Assembly (NCBI GenBank): GCA_964247085.1
Contig: CAXTSX010000013.1
Coordinates: 1-64,000, forward strand
DNA length: 64,000 nt
Source: JAAFHZ01 sp964247085
GTDB lineage: Bacteria; Cyanobacteriota; Cyanobacteriia; Cyanobacteriales; Chamaesiphonaceae
Reading direction: 5' to 3'
Under the pieces are notes generated by a model, which worked only from the letters and a program-made list of their open reading frames with translations, had not been told where the DNA came from and did no database searches. This document shows positions 50,539 to 59,622 of this stretch, one piece after another. Numbering within the stretch: position 1 is the stretch's first letter; every line of letters begins with the position of its first letter. A program made the position numbers and the translations under genes.

Positions 50539-51054
50539 CTAAGCACTGTAAGGATCGGTGTAGTTTTGGATATTTTCAGGATTGAAAGTCCGCAAAACCT
50601 TGGTAGCCTGTTGAATCACCAGCGCCGAACCCTCCACCACCACAATATAATTACCCATCTCTAGCAAACTGCGGTAAGGCAAGGCATCCTTGCGGCCAAA
50701 CAGCCTGCCCATACTGCCACCAACCGCAATACTGCCCATCGTGCCGCCGATCGCACCCAGCACCCCGCCCACTACATGATTACCAATTTCTCCTGCCCAG
50801 GCAAATGTCTGTAAACCAGTCGCCAAACTAAAAGCAATCCCACCTAAGAAACCAAAGGGCACAATCCAGGAAGCCATCAGCTTTGATTGCTTAATAGCAT
50901 CATTATTCGGATCGACTAACCCAAATTCATCGGCACTTTTATAACCGCGTCCTAACATCGTCACCTTATCCATCGCAAAACCCTGGCGTTCTAGCTCGGT
51001 ATAGGCCGCTTCGGCTTGGATTCGATCGATCAACACCGTAATAAGACAATTCAT
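50539..51054 (-). CDS. small membrane protein with glycine-rich hydrophobic core
   Basis: 171 residues from ATG 51052-51054 (MNCLITVLIDRIQAEAAYTEL); the longer frame overlaps the start of serA. An N-terminal alpha/beta part of about 60 residues is like that of general stress/low-temperature induced membrane proteins (FAMDKVTMLGRGY). It is followed by two hydrophobic stretches rich in Gly (VPFGFLGGIAFSLA and HVVGGVLGAIGGTMGSIAVGG, a glycine zipper) and a soluble tail. I recognise the general type only; no function is assigned. Confidence 0.6.
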   Translation of the reverse strand: MNCLITVLIDRIQAEAAYTELERQGFAMDKVTMLGRGYKSADEFGLVDPNNDAIKQSKLMASWIVPFGFLGGIAFSLATGLQTFAWAGEIGNHVVGGVLGAIGGTMGSIAVGGSMGRLFGRKDALPYRSLLEMGNYIVVVEGSALVIQQATKVLRTFNPENIQNYTDPYSA

Positions 51055-51228
51055 ATGTTTAAAGTTTGAAAGTTGTAGATTTGTTAAATTAGTTAGAAAA
51101 ACAACCGAAAATGGGAATTTTAGATAAATCCCTGCTCGAAGCGCACCCATAAGACCTAAAATGGCACTTTGCACGATCAATTACCATCCGATCGTTATCC
51201 CCTGCACAGTATACTCACCTCACCTACC

Positions 51229-52815
51229 ATGTCCAAGGTTCTTGTTTCCGATCCAATTGACCAAGCTGGGATCGATATATTATCTCAAGTTGCGCAAGTG
51301 GATGTCAAAACTGGCCTGAAGCCAGACGAACTCCTCAAAATTATTGGGGACTACGACGCGATCATGATTCGGTCAGAAACCCGCGTAACCAAAGAAATTA
51401 TTGATGCCGCCAGCAAGCTCAAAATCATTGGTAGAGCTGGCGTGGGGGTCGATAACGTGGATGTCCCCGCTGCAACCCGTAAAGGCATTGTGGTCGTCAA
51501 CTCCCCAGAAGGAAATACGATTGCTGCCGCCGAACACGCCTTGGCCATGATGCTGTCTTTGGCACGTTACATTCCGGTGGCCAACCAATCGATGAAAAAT
51601 GGCGAATGGAACCGGAAGCTGTTCGTGGGTACCGAGGTTTACAAAAAAACCTTGGGCGTAGTAGGCTTAGGCAAAATTGGTTCCCATGTAGCCACAGTGG
51701 CCAGAGCCATGGGCATGAAACTATTAGCCTTCGATCCTTTTATCTCAGCGGAACGAGCCGAAGAACTGGGTTGTACCTTAGTAGAACTAGACTTACTATT
51801 CCGGCAATCCGATTACATTACTCTGCACATCCCAAAAACACCAGAAACAGCCAATATGATCAACGCCGAATCGATCGGCAAAATGAAGCCCACTGCTCGG
51901 ATTATCAACTGTGCCCGGGGTGGCATTATTGATGAAGCCGCTTTAGCCGAAGCGATCACCAGTGGGAAAATTGCCGGGGCAGCGATCGATGTATTTGCTC
52001 AAGAACCCCTCGGCGAATCTCCCTTACGATCTGTGGGCAAAGAATTAGTCCTCACCCCCCACCTAGGAGCCTCCACCGAAGAAGCTCAAGTGAATGTCGC
52101 CCTGGATGTCGCCGAGCAAATCCGGGACGTGTTGCTGGGCCTCCCCGCCAGGTCGGCAGTGAATATTCCTGGCCTCCGCGCCGAGGATATGGAGAACCTT
52201 AAGCCCTATCTACAACTAGCTGAAACCCTGGGCAATATGATTGGCCAGCTCGCTGGTGGCCGGATTGACCATCTCGATATTTCCTTCTTTGGCGATTTAG
52301 CCGAGCAACAGACCAAGCCCGTGGTAGTAGCCGCCCTTAAAGGTCTACTCACCAATGCCTTGCAAGAAAGGGTGAATTACGTCAACGCTGGCATTGAAGC
52401 CAAGGAACGGGGCATTAACGTCGTGGAAACCCGTGACCCTTCGCAGCGGGACTACGCTGGCTCGATGCAGCTCACGGCTAAGGGTACCCTTGGTCAACAC
52501 AGCGTCACCGGCGCTTTACTCAGCCATGAGGAAATCCGGATTACCAGCGTTGATAACTTCCCGGTGAGCGTTTCCCCAACTCAAAACATGCTGTTTACAC
52601 TGCATGAAGATGTCCCCGGGATTATTGGCAACATTGGCTCTTTACTGGGCAAGTTCAATGTCAACATCGCCAGTATGCAAGTCGGGCGGAAAATTGTCCG
52701 GGGTGACGCGGTGATGGTGCTGAGTCTGGATGATCCATTACCCGATGGCATTTTGCCAGAAATCAGCAAAATCCCGGGCATCCGCGATTCCTACACCGTA
52801 ACCCTAAAAAGTTAA
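51229..52815 (+). CDS. serA: D-3-phosphoglycerate dehydrogenase
   Basis: First step of the phosphorylated serine pathway. 528 residues from ATG 51229; the track to 51169 overlaps the neighbouring gene's upstream region. Nucleotide-binding VVGLGKIGSHVATVA, catalytic Arg/Glu region ARGGIIDEAAL, the His in TPHLGASTEEAQ, an intervening ASB domain, and a C-terminal ACT domain (FTLHEDVPGIIGNIGSLL) for serine feedback. Followed 38 bp later by prmA, a pairing common in cyanobacteria. Confidence 0.97.
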   Translation: MSKVLVSDPIDQAGIDILSQVAQVDVKTGLKPDELLKIIGDYDAIMIRSETRVTKEIIDAASKLKIIGRAGVGVDNVDVPAATRKGIVVVNSPEGNTIAAAEHALAMMLSLARYIPVANQSMKNGEWNRKLFVGTEVYKKTLGVVGLGKIGSHVATVARAMGMKLLAFDPFISAERAEELGCTLVELDLLFRQSDYITLHIPKTPETANMINAESIGKMKPTARIINCARGGIIDEAALAEAITSGKIAGAAIDVFAQEPLGESPLRSVGKELVLTPHLGASTEEAQVNVALDVAEQIRDVLLGLPARSAVNIPGLRAEDMENLKPYLQLAETLGNMIGQLAGGRIDHLDISFFGDLAEQQTKPVVVAALKGLLTNALQERVNYVNAGIEAKERGINVVETRDPSQRDYAGSMQLTAKGTLGQHSVTGALLSHEEIRITSVDNFPVSVSPTQNMLFTLHEDVPGIIGNIGSLLGKFNVNIASMQVGRKIVRGDAVMVLSLDDPLPDGILPEISKIPGIRDSYTVTLKS

Positions 52816-52853
52816 CAGCTCAGCTCTTCTATACACATCTACCCTGCATCCGC

Positions 52854-53753
52854 ATGTCTTCCAATAAATGGTGGGAAATCGAAATCAACTGTCATCCGAT
52901 ATTGGAGGAGACGATTTTCTGGCGATTGGAAAACTTCGGCTGCAAGGGGATGGCCACGCATCAACAGAGCGAAGGCTTAATGATTAAGGCTTATATCCCC
53001 CAAATTCAAGCTGATTTACCCAAACTTTCAGCTTTTTTGGCGCAGTTTGAGCAAGATGCCCGGCTGATGAAGGTTTCTGTGCCAATGGGCGGCTGTCGGC
53101 TGATTGATGAAGAAGACTGGGCAAAGAGCTGGAAAGATCACTGGCAAGCCATGGAAATTGGTAATCGCCTGTTGATCAATCCGGCTTGGTTAGAGCCACC
53201 AGTGACCGATCGCCTCATCATTAAGTTAGAACCTGGTTCGGCTTTTGGTACTGGTACTCATGCGACTACTCAGTTGTGTCTCAAAGCGCTAGAAATGCGG
53301 GTGAATCCCAGCCAGACGGGGCTAATTATTGGTGATTTGGGCTGCGGTTCGGGGATTTTGGGCGTGGCAGCCTTAATGCTGGGAGCGAAGCAAGTCTACG
53401 CCACTGACACTGATTCTTTAGCCGTGAAGGCCACCACTGAAAATATGGAATTGAATGGGCTGCCGATCGATCAGCTCCAAGTGGCCGAAGGCAGTATCGA
53501 AATGCTGCTGACTTTAATTCCCCAACCGTTGGATGGCTTTGTCTGCAATATTTTGGCCAATGTGATTATTGATTTAATCCCGCAGATGGGCGAGCTGGTG
53601 AAGCCGCGCGGCTGGGGGATTTTGAGTGGTATTCTCAGCTCTCAAGTATCCGATGTGGCGCAGCAGCTAGAAAACCATGGTTGGGATTTGGGTTCGGTCT
53701 GGCAACAAGAGGGCTGGGCTTGTTTGAATATTAAGCGATCGAAGGAGTCATAG
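52854..53753 (+). CDS. prmA: ribosomal protein L11 methyltransferase
   Basis: 299 residues. SAM-binding motif IGDLGCGSGILGVAALMLG, the EPGSAFGTGTHATTQLCL block unique to PrmA, and the N-X-L-A motif CNILANVIIDL. Trimethylates L11. Likely co-transcribed with serA. Confidence 0.96.
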   Translation: MSSNKWWEIEINCHPILEETIFWRLENFGCKGMATHQQSEGLMIKAYIPQIQADLPKLSAFLAQFEQDARLMKVSVPMGGCRLIDEEDWAKSWKDHWQAMEIGNRLLINPAWLEPPVTDRLIIKLEPGSAFGTGTHATTQLCLKALEMRVNPSQTGLIIGDLGCGSGILGVAALMLGAKQVYATDTDSLAVKATTENMELNGLPIDQLQVAEGSIEMLLTLIPQPLDGFVCNILANVIIDLIPQMGELVKPRGWGILSGILSSQVSDVAQQLENHGWDLGSVWQQEGWACLNIKRSKES

Positions 53754-53839
53754 ACGGCTTCTTATCCCTCCTTGAGAATCTGGCGCGTGATAGAATTAAT
53801 CAAAGCATAACCTAGACCCCGCAAATGTTTGGAGGTTTT

Positions 53840-54454
53840 ATGACAGTAGCGGCCAATCCTACTCTATCGATCAACGATACTCAGCCATTGCTACTTGATG
53901 TTAGCCATACAACTCTGACCGTTACAGCAGAGCAATTCGGTCGCCTATGCATTGATAATCCAGACTTACGACTGGAATTGACCCCGAATAGAGAATTGAT
54001 TGTCATGGCTCCAGCATTTTCTATTAGCAGTGAAAAGAATGGAGATTTGTCTGGGCAAGTTTGGTACTGGAATCGACAAACTGATTTGGGTCGAGCATTT
54101 GACTCATCGGGTGGCTATGACTTTATGGCACTCGGCGGTGGGATGCTCTCTCCTGATGTCTCTTGGATTGAAAAATCTCGCATGGAAGGTATTTCGATCG
54201 AACAATTCTGTCCGATCGTTCCTGATTTTGTAGTTGAGCTGCGATCGACCACGGATGGTTTAAAGCCGTTGCAGGAGAAAATGAAGGAATATCAACGGTT
54301 GGGAGTGAGAATGGGTTTGCTCATCAATCCTAAAAACAATCAGGTAGAGATATACCGACCAGGACAAGAGCCAGAGGTATTAGAATATCCTGTTTCGATC
54401 GATTGCAATGAAGTGATGCCCGGTTTTGTATTGAGCTTGAGTAAAATTTGGTGA
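53840..54454 (+). CDS. Uma2-family (DUF820) putative endonuclease
   Basis: 204 residues from ATG 53840, preceded by GGAGG. Restriction-endonuclease-like fold of the Uma2 family, which is greatly expanded in cyanobacteria: RLELTPNRELIVMAP with the first acidic residue, LSPDVSWIEK, and the PDFVVELRSTTD motif (D...E-X-K-like core; the lysine position is Arg here). No activity has been firmly tied to the family. Convergent with the isocitrate dehydrogenase gene, 10 bp apart. Confidence 0.85.
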   Translation: MTVAANPTLSINDTQPLLLDVSHTTLTVTAEQFGRLCIDNPDLRLELTPNRELIVMAPAFSISSEKNGDLSGQVWYWNRQTDLGRAFDSSGGYDFMALGGGMLSPDVSWIEKSRMEGISIEQFCPIVPDFVVELRSTTDGLKPLQEKMKEYQRLGVRMGLLINPKNNQVEIYRPGQEPEVLEYPVSIDCNEVMPGFVLSLSKIW

Positions 54455-54464
54455 TAATCGCCTC

Positions 54465-56696
54465 TCATGCCAGTGAAGCGATCGAACTATTTAAAGTCTC
54501 ACTCGGTCTCATGGCTGCCATAGTTTTAGACTGATCTGGATGATAGTAGCCGCCGAGATCGATCAACTTACCTTGCGCTGCATTTAACTCCGCCATAATA
54601 GTTGCTTCCTGACTACTCAAAGCCTGCACCAACTTCGCAAACTTCGCCTTCAACTCTAGATTCTGATTCTGAGCAGCCAAAGCCTCTGCCCAATACATCG
54701 CCAAATAGAAATGACTACCCCGATTATCTAACTCATGGACTTTAGCCGCCGGTGATTTCCCCTGGTCTAAATACTGACCACTAGCCTGATCTAAAGTTGT
54801 TGCCAACAGCAACGCATCGGTATTATTGGTCTTCTGACCGACATCCTCTAACGCCACTGCCAAAGCCAAAATCTCACCCAAAGAATCCCAACGCAAATGG
54901 CCTTCGGTGACAAACTGTTGCACATGCTTGGGAGCAGAACCACCCGCCCCAGTCTCGAACAAACCGCCGCCAGCTAATAAGGGGACGATCGATAGCATCT
55001 TAGAACTTGTACCCAGCTCCAAAATCGGGAATAAATCTGTCAAATAATCCCGTAAAACGTTTCCTGTTACCGAAATCACATTCTTCCCAGCTTTAATCTG
55101 TTCGCAAGTAAAGCGCATCGCTGCTACTGGCGAGAGAATTTGAATATCTAAACCGGTAGTGTCGTGGCTTAGTAAATACTGATTCACCTTGGTAATCAGG
55201 TTGGCATCGTGGGATCGATCGGCATCTAACCAAAAAATCGTCGGGCAACCTGTCGCTCTGGCGCGTTTTACTGCCAACTTCACCCAATCTTGAATTGGTA
55301 AATCTCTGGTTTGACACATCCGCCAAATATCACCCTCAGCAACTTGGTGTTCTAGCAAAGTCTCACCAGACTCATTCACGACCCGCACCGTGCCAGCTAC
55401 CGGAATTTCAAAAGTCTTATCGTGAGAACCATATTCTTCGGCTTTCTGCGCCATCAATCCCACGTTGGCGACATTGCCCATTGTAGTTACATCAAAAGCG
55501 CCATGTTCCTGGCAGAACTTAATACATTCTTGGTAAATCGTGGCATAGCAGCGATCGGGAATCATTGCTTTCATGTCATGAGCCTGGCCATCGGCTCCCC
55601 ACATCTGGCCGGCAGTCCGGATCGCCGCTGCCATCGAGGCATCAATAATTACATCGCTAGGTACATGGAGGTTAGTGATTCCTTTATCGGAATTGACCAT
55701 CGCTAGCCGGGGCTGCTGGGCATAAATAGCTTGAATATCAGCTTCGATCGCCTCTCTTTCCGTTGTTTGCAAAGCTGGGATTTTGGCATAGACATCACCA
55801 ATCCCGTTGTTGGGATTCACACTGAGTTTGGCAAAAGTATCGGCGTATTTGCTAAATATTTCTTGGTAATAAACCGTGACGGCGTGCCCAAATAAAATCG
55901 GGTCGGACACCTTCATCATGGTTGCTTTCACATGTAGTGACAGTAAAATATCTTCGGCCTTAGCTGCTTTAATTTCTTTCTCATAAAAAGCCCGTAACGC
56001 CTGCACACTCATCACCGCTGCATCAAGGGTTTCTCCCGCCGTCACTGTGGTCTGCTCTTTCAGGATGGTTACGGTGCCATCGGCAGCTATTAGCTCAATC
56101 TTGACCACCCCAGCGGCTGGTACCACCACTGATTGCTCACTGCCATAGAAATCACCGCTGTCCATATGAGCAACGTGGGTTTTAGAATCTTTTGTCCAAG
56201 CACCAACCCGGTGGGGATTTTTTTGAGCATATTGTTTGACGGCGGCTGCGACTCTCCGATCGGAGTTTCCTTCTCGCAAGACTGGGTTTACGGCGCTGCC
56301 TAGAATCTTGGCATACCGTAGCTTAATCGCTTCTTCTGCCTCGTTTTGAGGTGCGGCGGGATAGTCGGGAATGTTGTAGCCTTGCCCCTGTAATTCTTGA
56401 ATCGCCGCTGTTAATTGGGGTAGGGAGGCGCTAATATTGGGCAGCTTGATAATATTGGCTGCGGGAGTCTGGGCTAGTTCGCCGAGGAGCGCGAGGGCAT
56501 CGGGCTGCTGTTGCGCTACTGTCAAACCTTCTGGGAAGTTGGCGATGATTCGCCCTGCCAGGGAGATGTCGCTGGTTTCGATCGATACGTTAACGGCCTG
56601 GGTAAATGCTTGGACGATCGGCAGGAAGGAGTAGGTGGCTAAGGCGGGGGCTTCATCGGTGAGGGTGTAGACGATTTTAGAGGTTTGAGCGGTCAT
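54465..56696 (-). CDS. icd: isocitrate dehydrogenase (NADP), monomeric type
   Basis: 743 residues, the length of the single-chain IDH family (about 740) rather than the 470-residue dimeric enzyme usual in cyanobacteria. Diagnostic blocks: KLPNISASLPQLTAAIQELQ, LREGNSDRRVAAAVKQYAQK, HMDSGDFYGSE, HVKATMMKVSDPI, WLDADRSHDANL, and GGLFETGAGGSAPKHVQQF. Converts isocitrate to 2-oxoglutarate, the carbon skeleton for nitrogen assimilation. It is intact with no frameshift. Possibly gained by transfer from proteobacteria; whether a dimeric copy also exists cannot be seen here. Confidence 0.96.
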   Translation of the reverse strand: MTAQTSKIVYTLTDEAPALATYSFLPIVQAFTQAVNVSIETSDISLAGRIIANFPEGLTVAQQQPDALALLGELAQTPAANIIKLPNISASLPQLTAAIQELQGQGYNIPDYPAAPQNEAEEAIKLRYAKILGSAVNPVLREGNSDRRVAAAVKQYAQKNPHRVGAWTKDSKTHVAHMDSGDFYGSEQSVVVPAAGVVKIELIAADGTVTILKEQTTVTAGETLDAAVMSVQALRAFYEKEIKAAKAEDILLSLHVKATMMKVSDPILFGHAVTVYYQEIFSKYADTFAKLSVNPNNGIGDVYAKIPALQTTEREAIEADIQAIYAQQPRLAMVNSDKGITNLHVPSDVIIDASMAAAIRTAGQMWGADGQAHDMKAMIPDRCYATIYQECIKFCQEHGAFDVTTMGNVANVGLMAQKAEEYGSHDKTFEIPVAGTVRVVNESGETLLEHQVAEGDIWRMCQTRDLPIQDWVKLAVKRARATGCPTIFWLDADRSHDANLITKVNQYLLSHDTTGLDIQILSPVAAMRFTCEQIKAGKNVISVTGNVLRDYLTDLFPILELGTSSKMLSIVPLLAGGGLFETGAGGSAPKHVQQFVTEGHLRWDSLGEILALAVALEDVGQKTNNTDALLLATTLDQASGQYLDQGKSPAAKVHELDNRGSHFYLAMYWAEALAAQNQNLELKAKFAKLVQALSSQEATIMAELNAAQGKLIDLGGYYHPDQSKTMAAMRPSETLNSSIASLA

Positions 56697-56782
56697 GGAT
56701 CTTCCTTGATTTATGGGGTGGGGGCGGAACGAGGCGACTCCAGACCATCATTTTTACATTTCTGGGGATAATCAGGAAGCTG

Positions 56783-56810
56783 TTGACAAGACAATGCATT
56801 TGCATTACCT
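56783..56810 (+). promoter_or_regulatory. prlF-yhaV promoter with operator palindrome
   Basis: TTGACA at 56783-56788 is followed 4 bp later by AATGCA-tt-TGCATT (56793-56806), a perfect inverted repeat in the promoter spacer. Toxin-antitoxin operons are autorepressed through such sites. Confidence 0.6.
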
Positions 56811-56843
56811 TTGAGATAAGCTCTAACAAAGACAGTTAATGCT

Positions 56844-57176
56844 ATGTCAACAACACTCTTTCCGTGCTCCGAATCTACTCTCACTGATCGCTATCAAACA
56901 ACAGTTCCGGCAGCTGTGCGCAAGTTTCTGGGCTTGAGCAAAAATGATAAAATACTTTATGTCACCCAATCTGATGGAAAAGTAATTATTTCTCGCCTTG
57001 AACAGACAGAAAGCGATCCTATCTTGAAACCCTTTTTGGATTTTCTCTCCCAGGATATTGAAAATAATCCTCAGTGCTTGCAACCAATAAGTTCTGATTT
57101 GATCAGTCGCGCTCAATCTCTTGTATCTGGGATTGTTGTTGATATTAACGAACCGCTTTCCGATGAGGATGAATAG
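56844..57176 (+). CDS. prlF: PrlF/SohA-type antitoxin (AbrB swapped-hairpin)
   Basis: 110 residues. The N-terminal half is an AbrB/SpoVT-like DNA-binding domain: ESTLTDRYQTTVPAAVRKFLGLSKNDKILYV. The C-terminal half (DPILKPFLDFLSQDIENNP...DINEPLSDEDE) is the YhaV-binding segment seen in PrlF. Neutralises YhaV and represses the operon. Its stop is 2 bp from the yhaV start. Confidence 0.92.
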   Translation: MSTTLFPCSESTLTDRYQTTVPAAVRKFLGLSKNDKILYVTQSDGKVIISRLEQTESDPILKPFLDFLSQDIENNPQCLQPISSDLISRAQSLVSGIVVDINEPLSDEDE

Positions 57177-57178
57177 AC

Positions 57179-57697
57179 TTGTCTGCTGATCAACCGTTAG
57201 TAATTAATGGGTGGAGCGTATTTGCTCATCCGCTTTTTCTTAGACAGTTTGAAGAGCTTTTGGCACAAGTTGAAAACTTGCGGCAAAAGCATCCGAAAGA
57301 CTACCAGAAGAAAAATGCCGCGAAGCGTTTAGTCGCTATAGTGAAGCTAGTATTTGATGTCATACCTCAAGATCCAACCCGTAATGATTATTGCCAAGGT
57401 TCTACGCTTGGTGATGAATACAAGCATTGGTTCAGGGCAAAGTTTTTCCAGCAGTACCGATTATTTTTTAGATACCATCAAGAAAATAAAATTATTGTTT
57501 TTGTGTGGGTCAATGATGAAAACTCGAAAAGGGCATACGAAAGTAAAACTGATGCTTACCTAGTTTTCAAGAAAATGTTGGATGGTGGTTGTCCTCCAAA
57601 TAATTGGAATGCTTTGCTTCAAAGCGCGCAGGATGAAGTTCAAACCGATCGGCTAGAGAAATTGACAAGAAAATATATTAGTGAGAATGAAGAATAA
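57179..57697 (+). CDS. yhaV: YhaV-type toxin (ribosome-dependent RNase)
   Basis: 172 residues, RelE-superfamily YhaV: INGWSVFAHPLFLRQFEEL, KNAAKRLVAIVKLVFDVIPQ, then KFFQQYRLFFRYHQENKIIVFVWVNDENSKRAYESKTDAY, with the FWVND.N..R.Y signature of the family. TTG start at 57179 by coupling to prlF; no better start codon is near. Second gene of a complete PrlF-YhaV module. Confidence 0.93.
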   Translation: MSADQPLVINGWSVFAHPLFLRQFEELLAQVENLRQKHPKDYQKKNAAKRLVAIVKLVFDVIPQDPTRNDYCQGSTLGDEYKHWFRAKFFQQYRLFFRYHQENKIIVFVWVNDENSKRAYESKTDAYLVFKKMLDGGCPPNNWNALLQSAQDEVQTDRLEKLTRKYISENEE

Positions 57698-57732
57698 TAT
57701 GAAATAGTTGTTTTTTGCTATTATGCCAAGAT

Positions 57733-57765
57733 AATAAAACAGAACCGTTGCGAACAACGATTCTG
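57733..57765 (-). terminator. terminator of the pilMNOQ operon
   Basis: On the minus strand CAGAA-t-CGTTG, loop TTCG, CAACG-g-TTCTG, then TTTTATTAT. A UUCG-type tetraloop and T-run 52 bp past the pilQ stop. Confidence 0.88.
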
Positions 57766-57816
57766 TGGAGCCTCAATTTGATGCGTGAGGTAGATTATTC
57801 CTGATTTAAGTGGTAA

Positions 57817-59559
57817 CTATGGACGTTGCATCATTTGACGAGCGTCGTTGCCAGGGGTGTAATTAACTTGGTTGGTGCCGTCGTTTAAGATGCGGGGGGT
57901 GAGTAGTACGATTACTTCTTGGCGAGAGTTGGCTTTGGAGGTGCTGCGGAATAATGCGCCCAAAATGGGGATGTCTCCTAAAATTGGTACTTTGCTGACT
58001 GTAGTTCGATCGGACTCTTGGATGATTCCAGACATGATCAAAGTTTGACCATCGCGCAAGCGGATTTCGCCAGAAGTGAGCGTCCGTTCTTGGAGCAGAG
58101 AGATATTTCCATCAGGAGTTACCACTGAGCCACTAAGAGCTGATACAGTTGGTGATACGCCTACTGATACAAATCCATTATCATCAATCCGATTGACAGA
58201 AACATCTAAGGTAAGACCTGCATTTCTGATAATCGGCTTTCGAGCAACAGTTGAACTAGTACTGGAACCAGTAGTAGAAACAAGAGACTCAAAACCACCA
58301 AATACCTCTTGAGTTAGTTTAACTTTAGAAGTTTGACCTTCCTGAACGACCATTGTGGGGTCAGTCAAGATTTTACCGTTACCAGACACAATCTGTGCTT
58401 GTAATGTCGATAAAAACTTACTAGGAACATTAAACCCGGGAACAGTAGTGGTACGAGTAATAACTGCTGGATCAAGAGTCACAGTAGTAGTTGTTGGTGG
58501 CACGCCAATCACAGGACCTCCATTACTGGTAATAGTTGGGTTTAGGGCGTTGGATGTACCCAATGGATTATTCCCACCATAGTTGAAAACTGCGGCTCCG
58601 CCATCTACAGCCAACAAACCATTTCCTGTTCCAAACGATAAGCTATTTTTCAACTCATCAGAATTATTTAAGTTGACATCTATAATTTTAACGTTAAGCG
58701 CTACCTGACGGCGACGAGCATCCAAACGAGTTAACATCGCAGTTGCTAATTCCACCTTGCGGAGAGAGCCAACCACAGTAATTGAATTCATCCGAGAATC
58801 AGAACTAATCGAAAGACCTTTTAACAACAAAGGAGAATTACCTTCAGTAGCTCTTAAGTTCAGGATTTCTGGAGTTCTAGTTTCTACAGTCCGCGCCGCT
58901 GCACCTTCCCCAAAACTTTGAATCTGTACCTTGTCCCGAGCGATTTGAGTTTCCGCACCTTGCGTAGTCAAAAAAGCCGATGCCGCTTCCGCGCTCACCT
59001 GGTTCATCCGCAAAGTCCGCACCACCGTACCCCGAATCGAATCCGGTAACTTTGGACCAACAAATACAGTATTGCCTACCCGATTCGCTTCATAACCACT
59101 AATTTGCAAAACATAGTTAAAAGCATTTTCCACCGGCTCATTCTTCAGATTGAGCGAAATAGTTGGTTCCGGTAGCTTTTTGCCGCTGGCATCAAAATTA
59201 CTGCCGCCAGCATAAGCCAAGTTCAAGCCGGCATTGCGCGACAGCATTTCTAACACTTCACGAGCAGGCGCTTCTTTGAGTACGATCGACACCTTCGCAT
59301 TAGAATCCAGTCTAATAGCAGGCGAGGTCGCATCCAAACTAGAAACACTAATATCACCAACTGGTGGAGCTACCGCCCGAGTTCTAGTGGTTGCCGCAGG
59401 TAAAGTTGTACCAACTGGCACATTGCCAGCATTATCAGTAATCGTAACGTTAGGATTAGGCACCAAAGGCTGGGGTTGAGCCATCGCTGGCTGAGCAGCA
59501 GCCACAGTCGCCATACTGCCTAATACAATTTGGGTAAATTTCTTGGATAGTTTTCTCAC
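57817..59559 (-). CDS. pilQ: type IV pilus secretin PilQ, short form
   Basis: Outer-membrane ring through which the pilus passes. 580 residues: signal peptide (ending AQPAMAQ), an STN-like N0 domain (VSIVLKEAPAREVLEMLSRNAGLNL), N1-type domain with LRATEGNSPLLLKG...SITVVGSLRKVELATAMLTRLD, and the secretin core (DPTMVVQEGQTSKVKLTQEV, LRDGQTLIMSGIIQES, KVPILGDIPILGALFRS, VIVLLTPRIL). Most cyanobacterial PilQ have about 700 or more residues with AMIN domains for peptidoglycan binding; that part is missing here. Last gene of pilMNOQ. Confidence 0.93.
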   Translation of the reverse strand: MRKLSKKFTQIVLGSMATVAAAQPAMAQPQPLVPNPNVTITDNAGNVPVGTTLPAATTRTRAVAPPVGDISVSSLDATSPAIRLDSNAKVSIVLKEAPAREVLEMLSRNAGLNLAYAGGSNFDASGKKLPEPTISLNLKNEPVENAFNYVLQISGYEANRVGNTVFVGPKLPDSIRGTVVRTLRMNQVSAEAASAFLTTQGAETQIARDKVQIQSFGEGAAARTVETRTPEILNLRATEGNSPLLLKGLSISSDSRMNSITVVGSLRKVELATAMLTRLDARRRQVALNVKIIDVNLNNSDELKNSLSFGTGNGLLAVDGGAAVFNYGGNNPLGTSNALNPTITSNGGPVIGVPPTTTTVTLDPAVITRTTTVPGFNVPSKFLSTLQAQIVSGNGKILTDPTMVVQEGQTSKVKLTQEVFGGFESLVSTTGSSTSSTVARKPIIRNAGLTLDVSVNRIDDNGFVSVGVSPTVSALSGSVVTPDGNISLLQERTLTSGEIRLRDGQTLIMSGIIQESDRTTVSKVPILGDIPILGALFRSTSKANSRQEVIVLLTPRILNDGTNQVNYTPGNDARQMMQRP

Positions 59560-59622
59560 GATCGAATTCCTAAAGCAGAGGTTTAGTTGTAATTGAGGGC
59601 AAAAATGAAGGCATTAGCTAGA

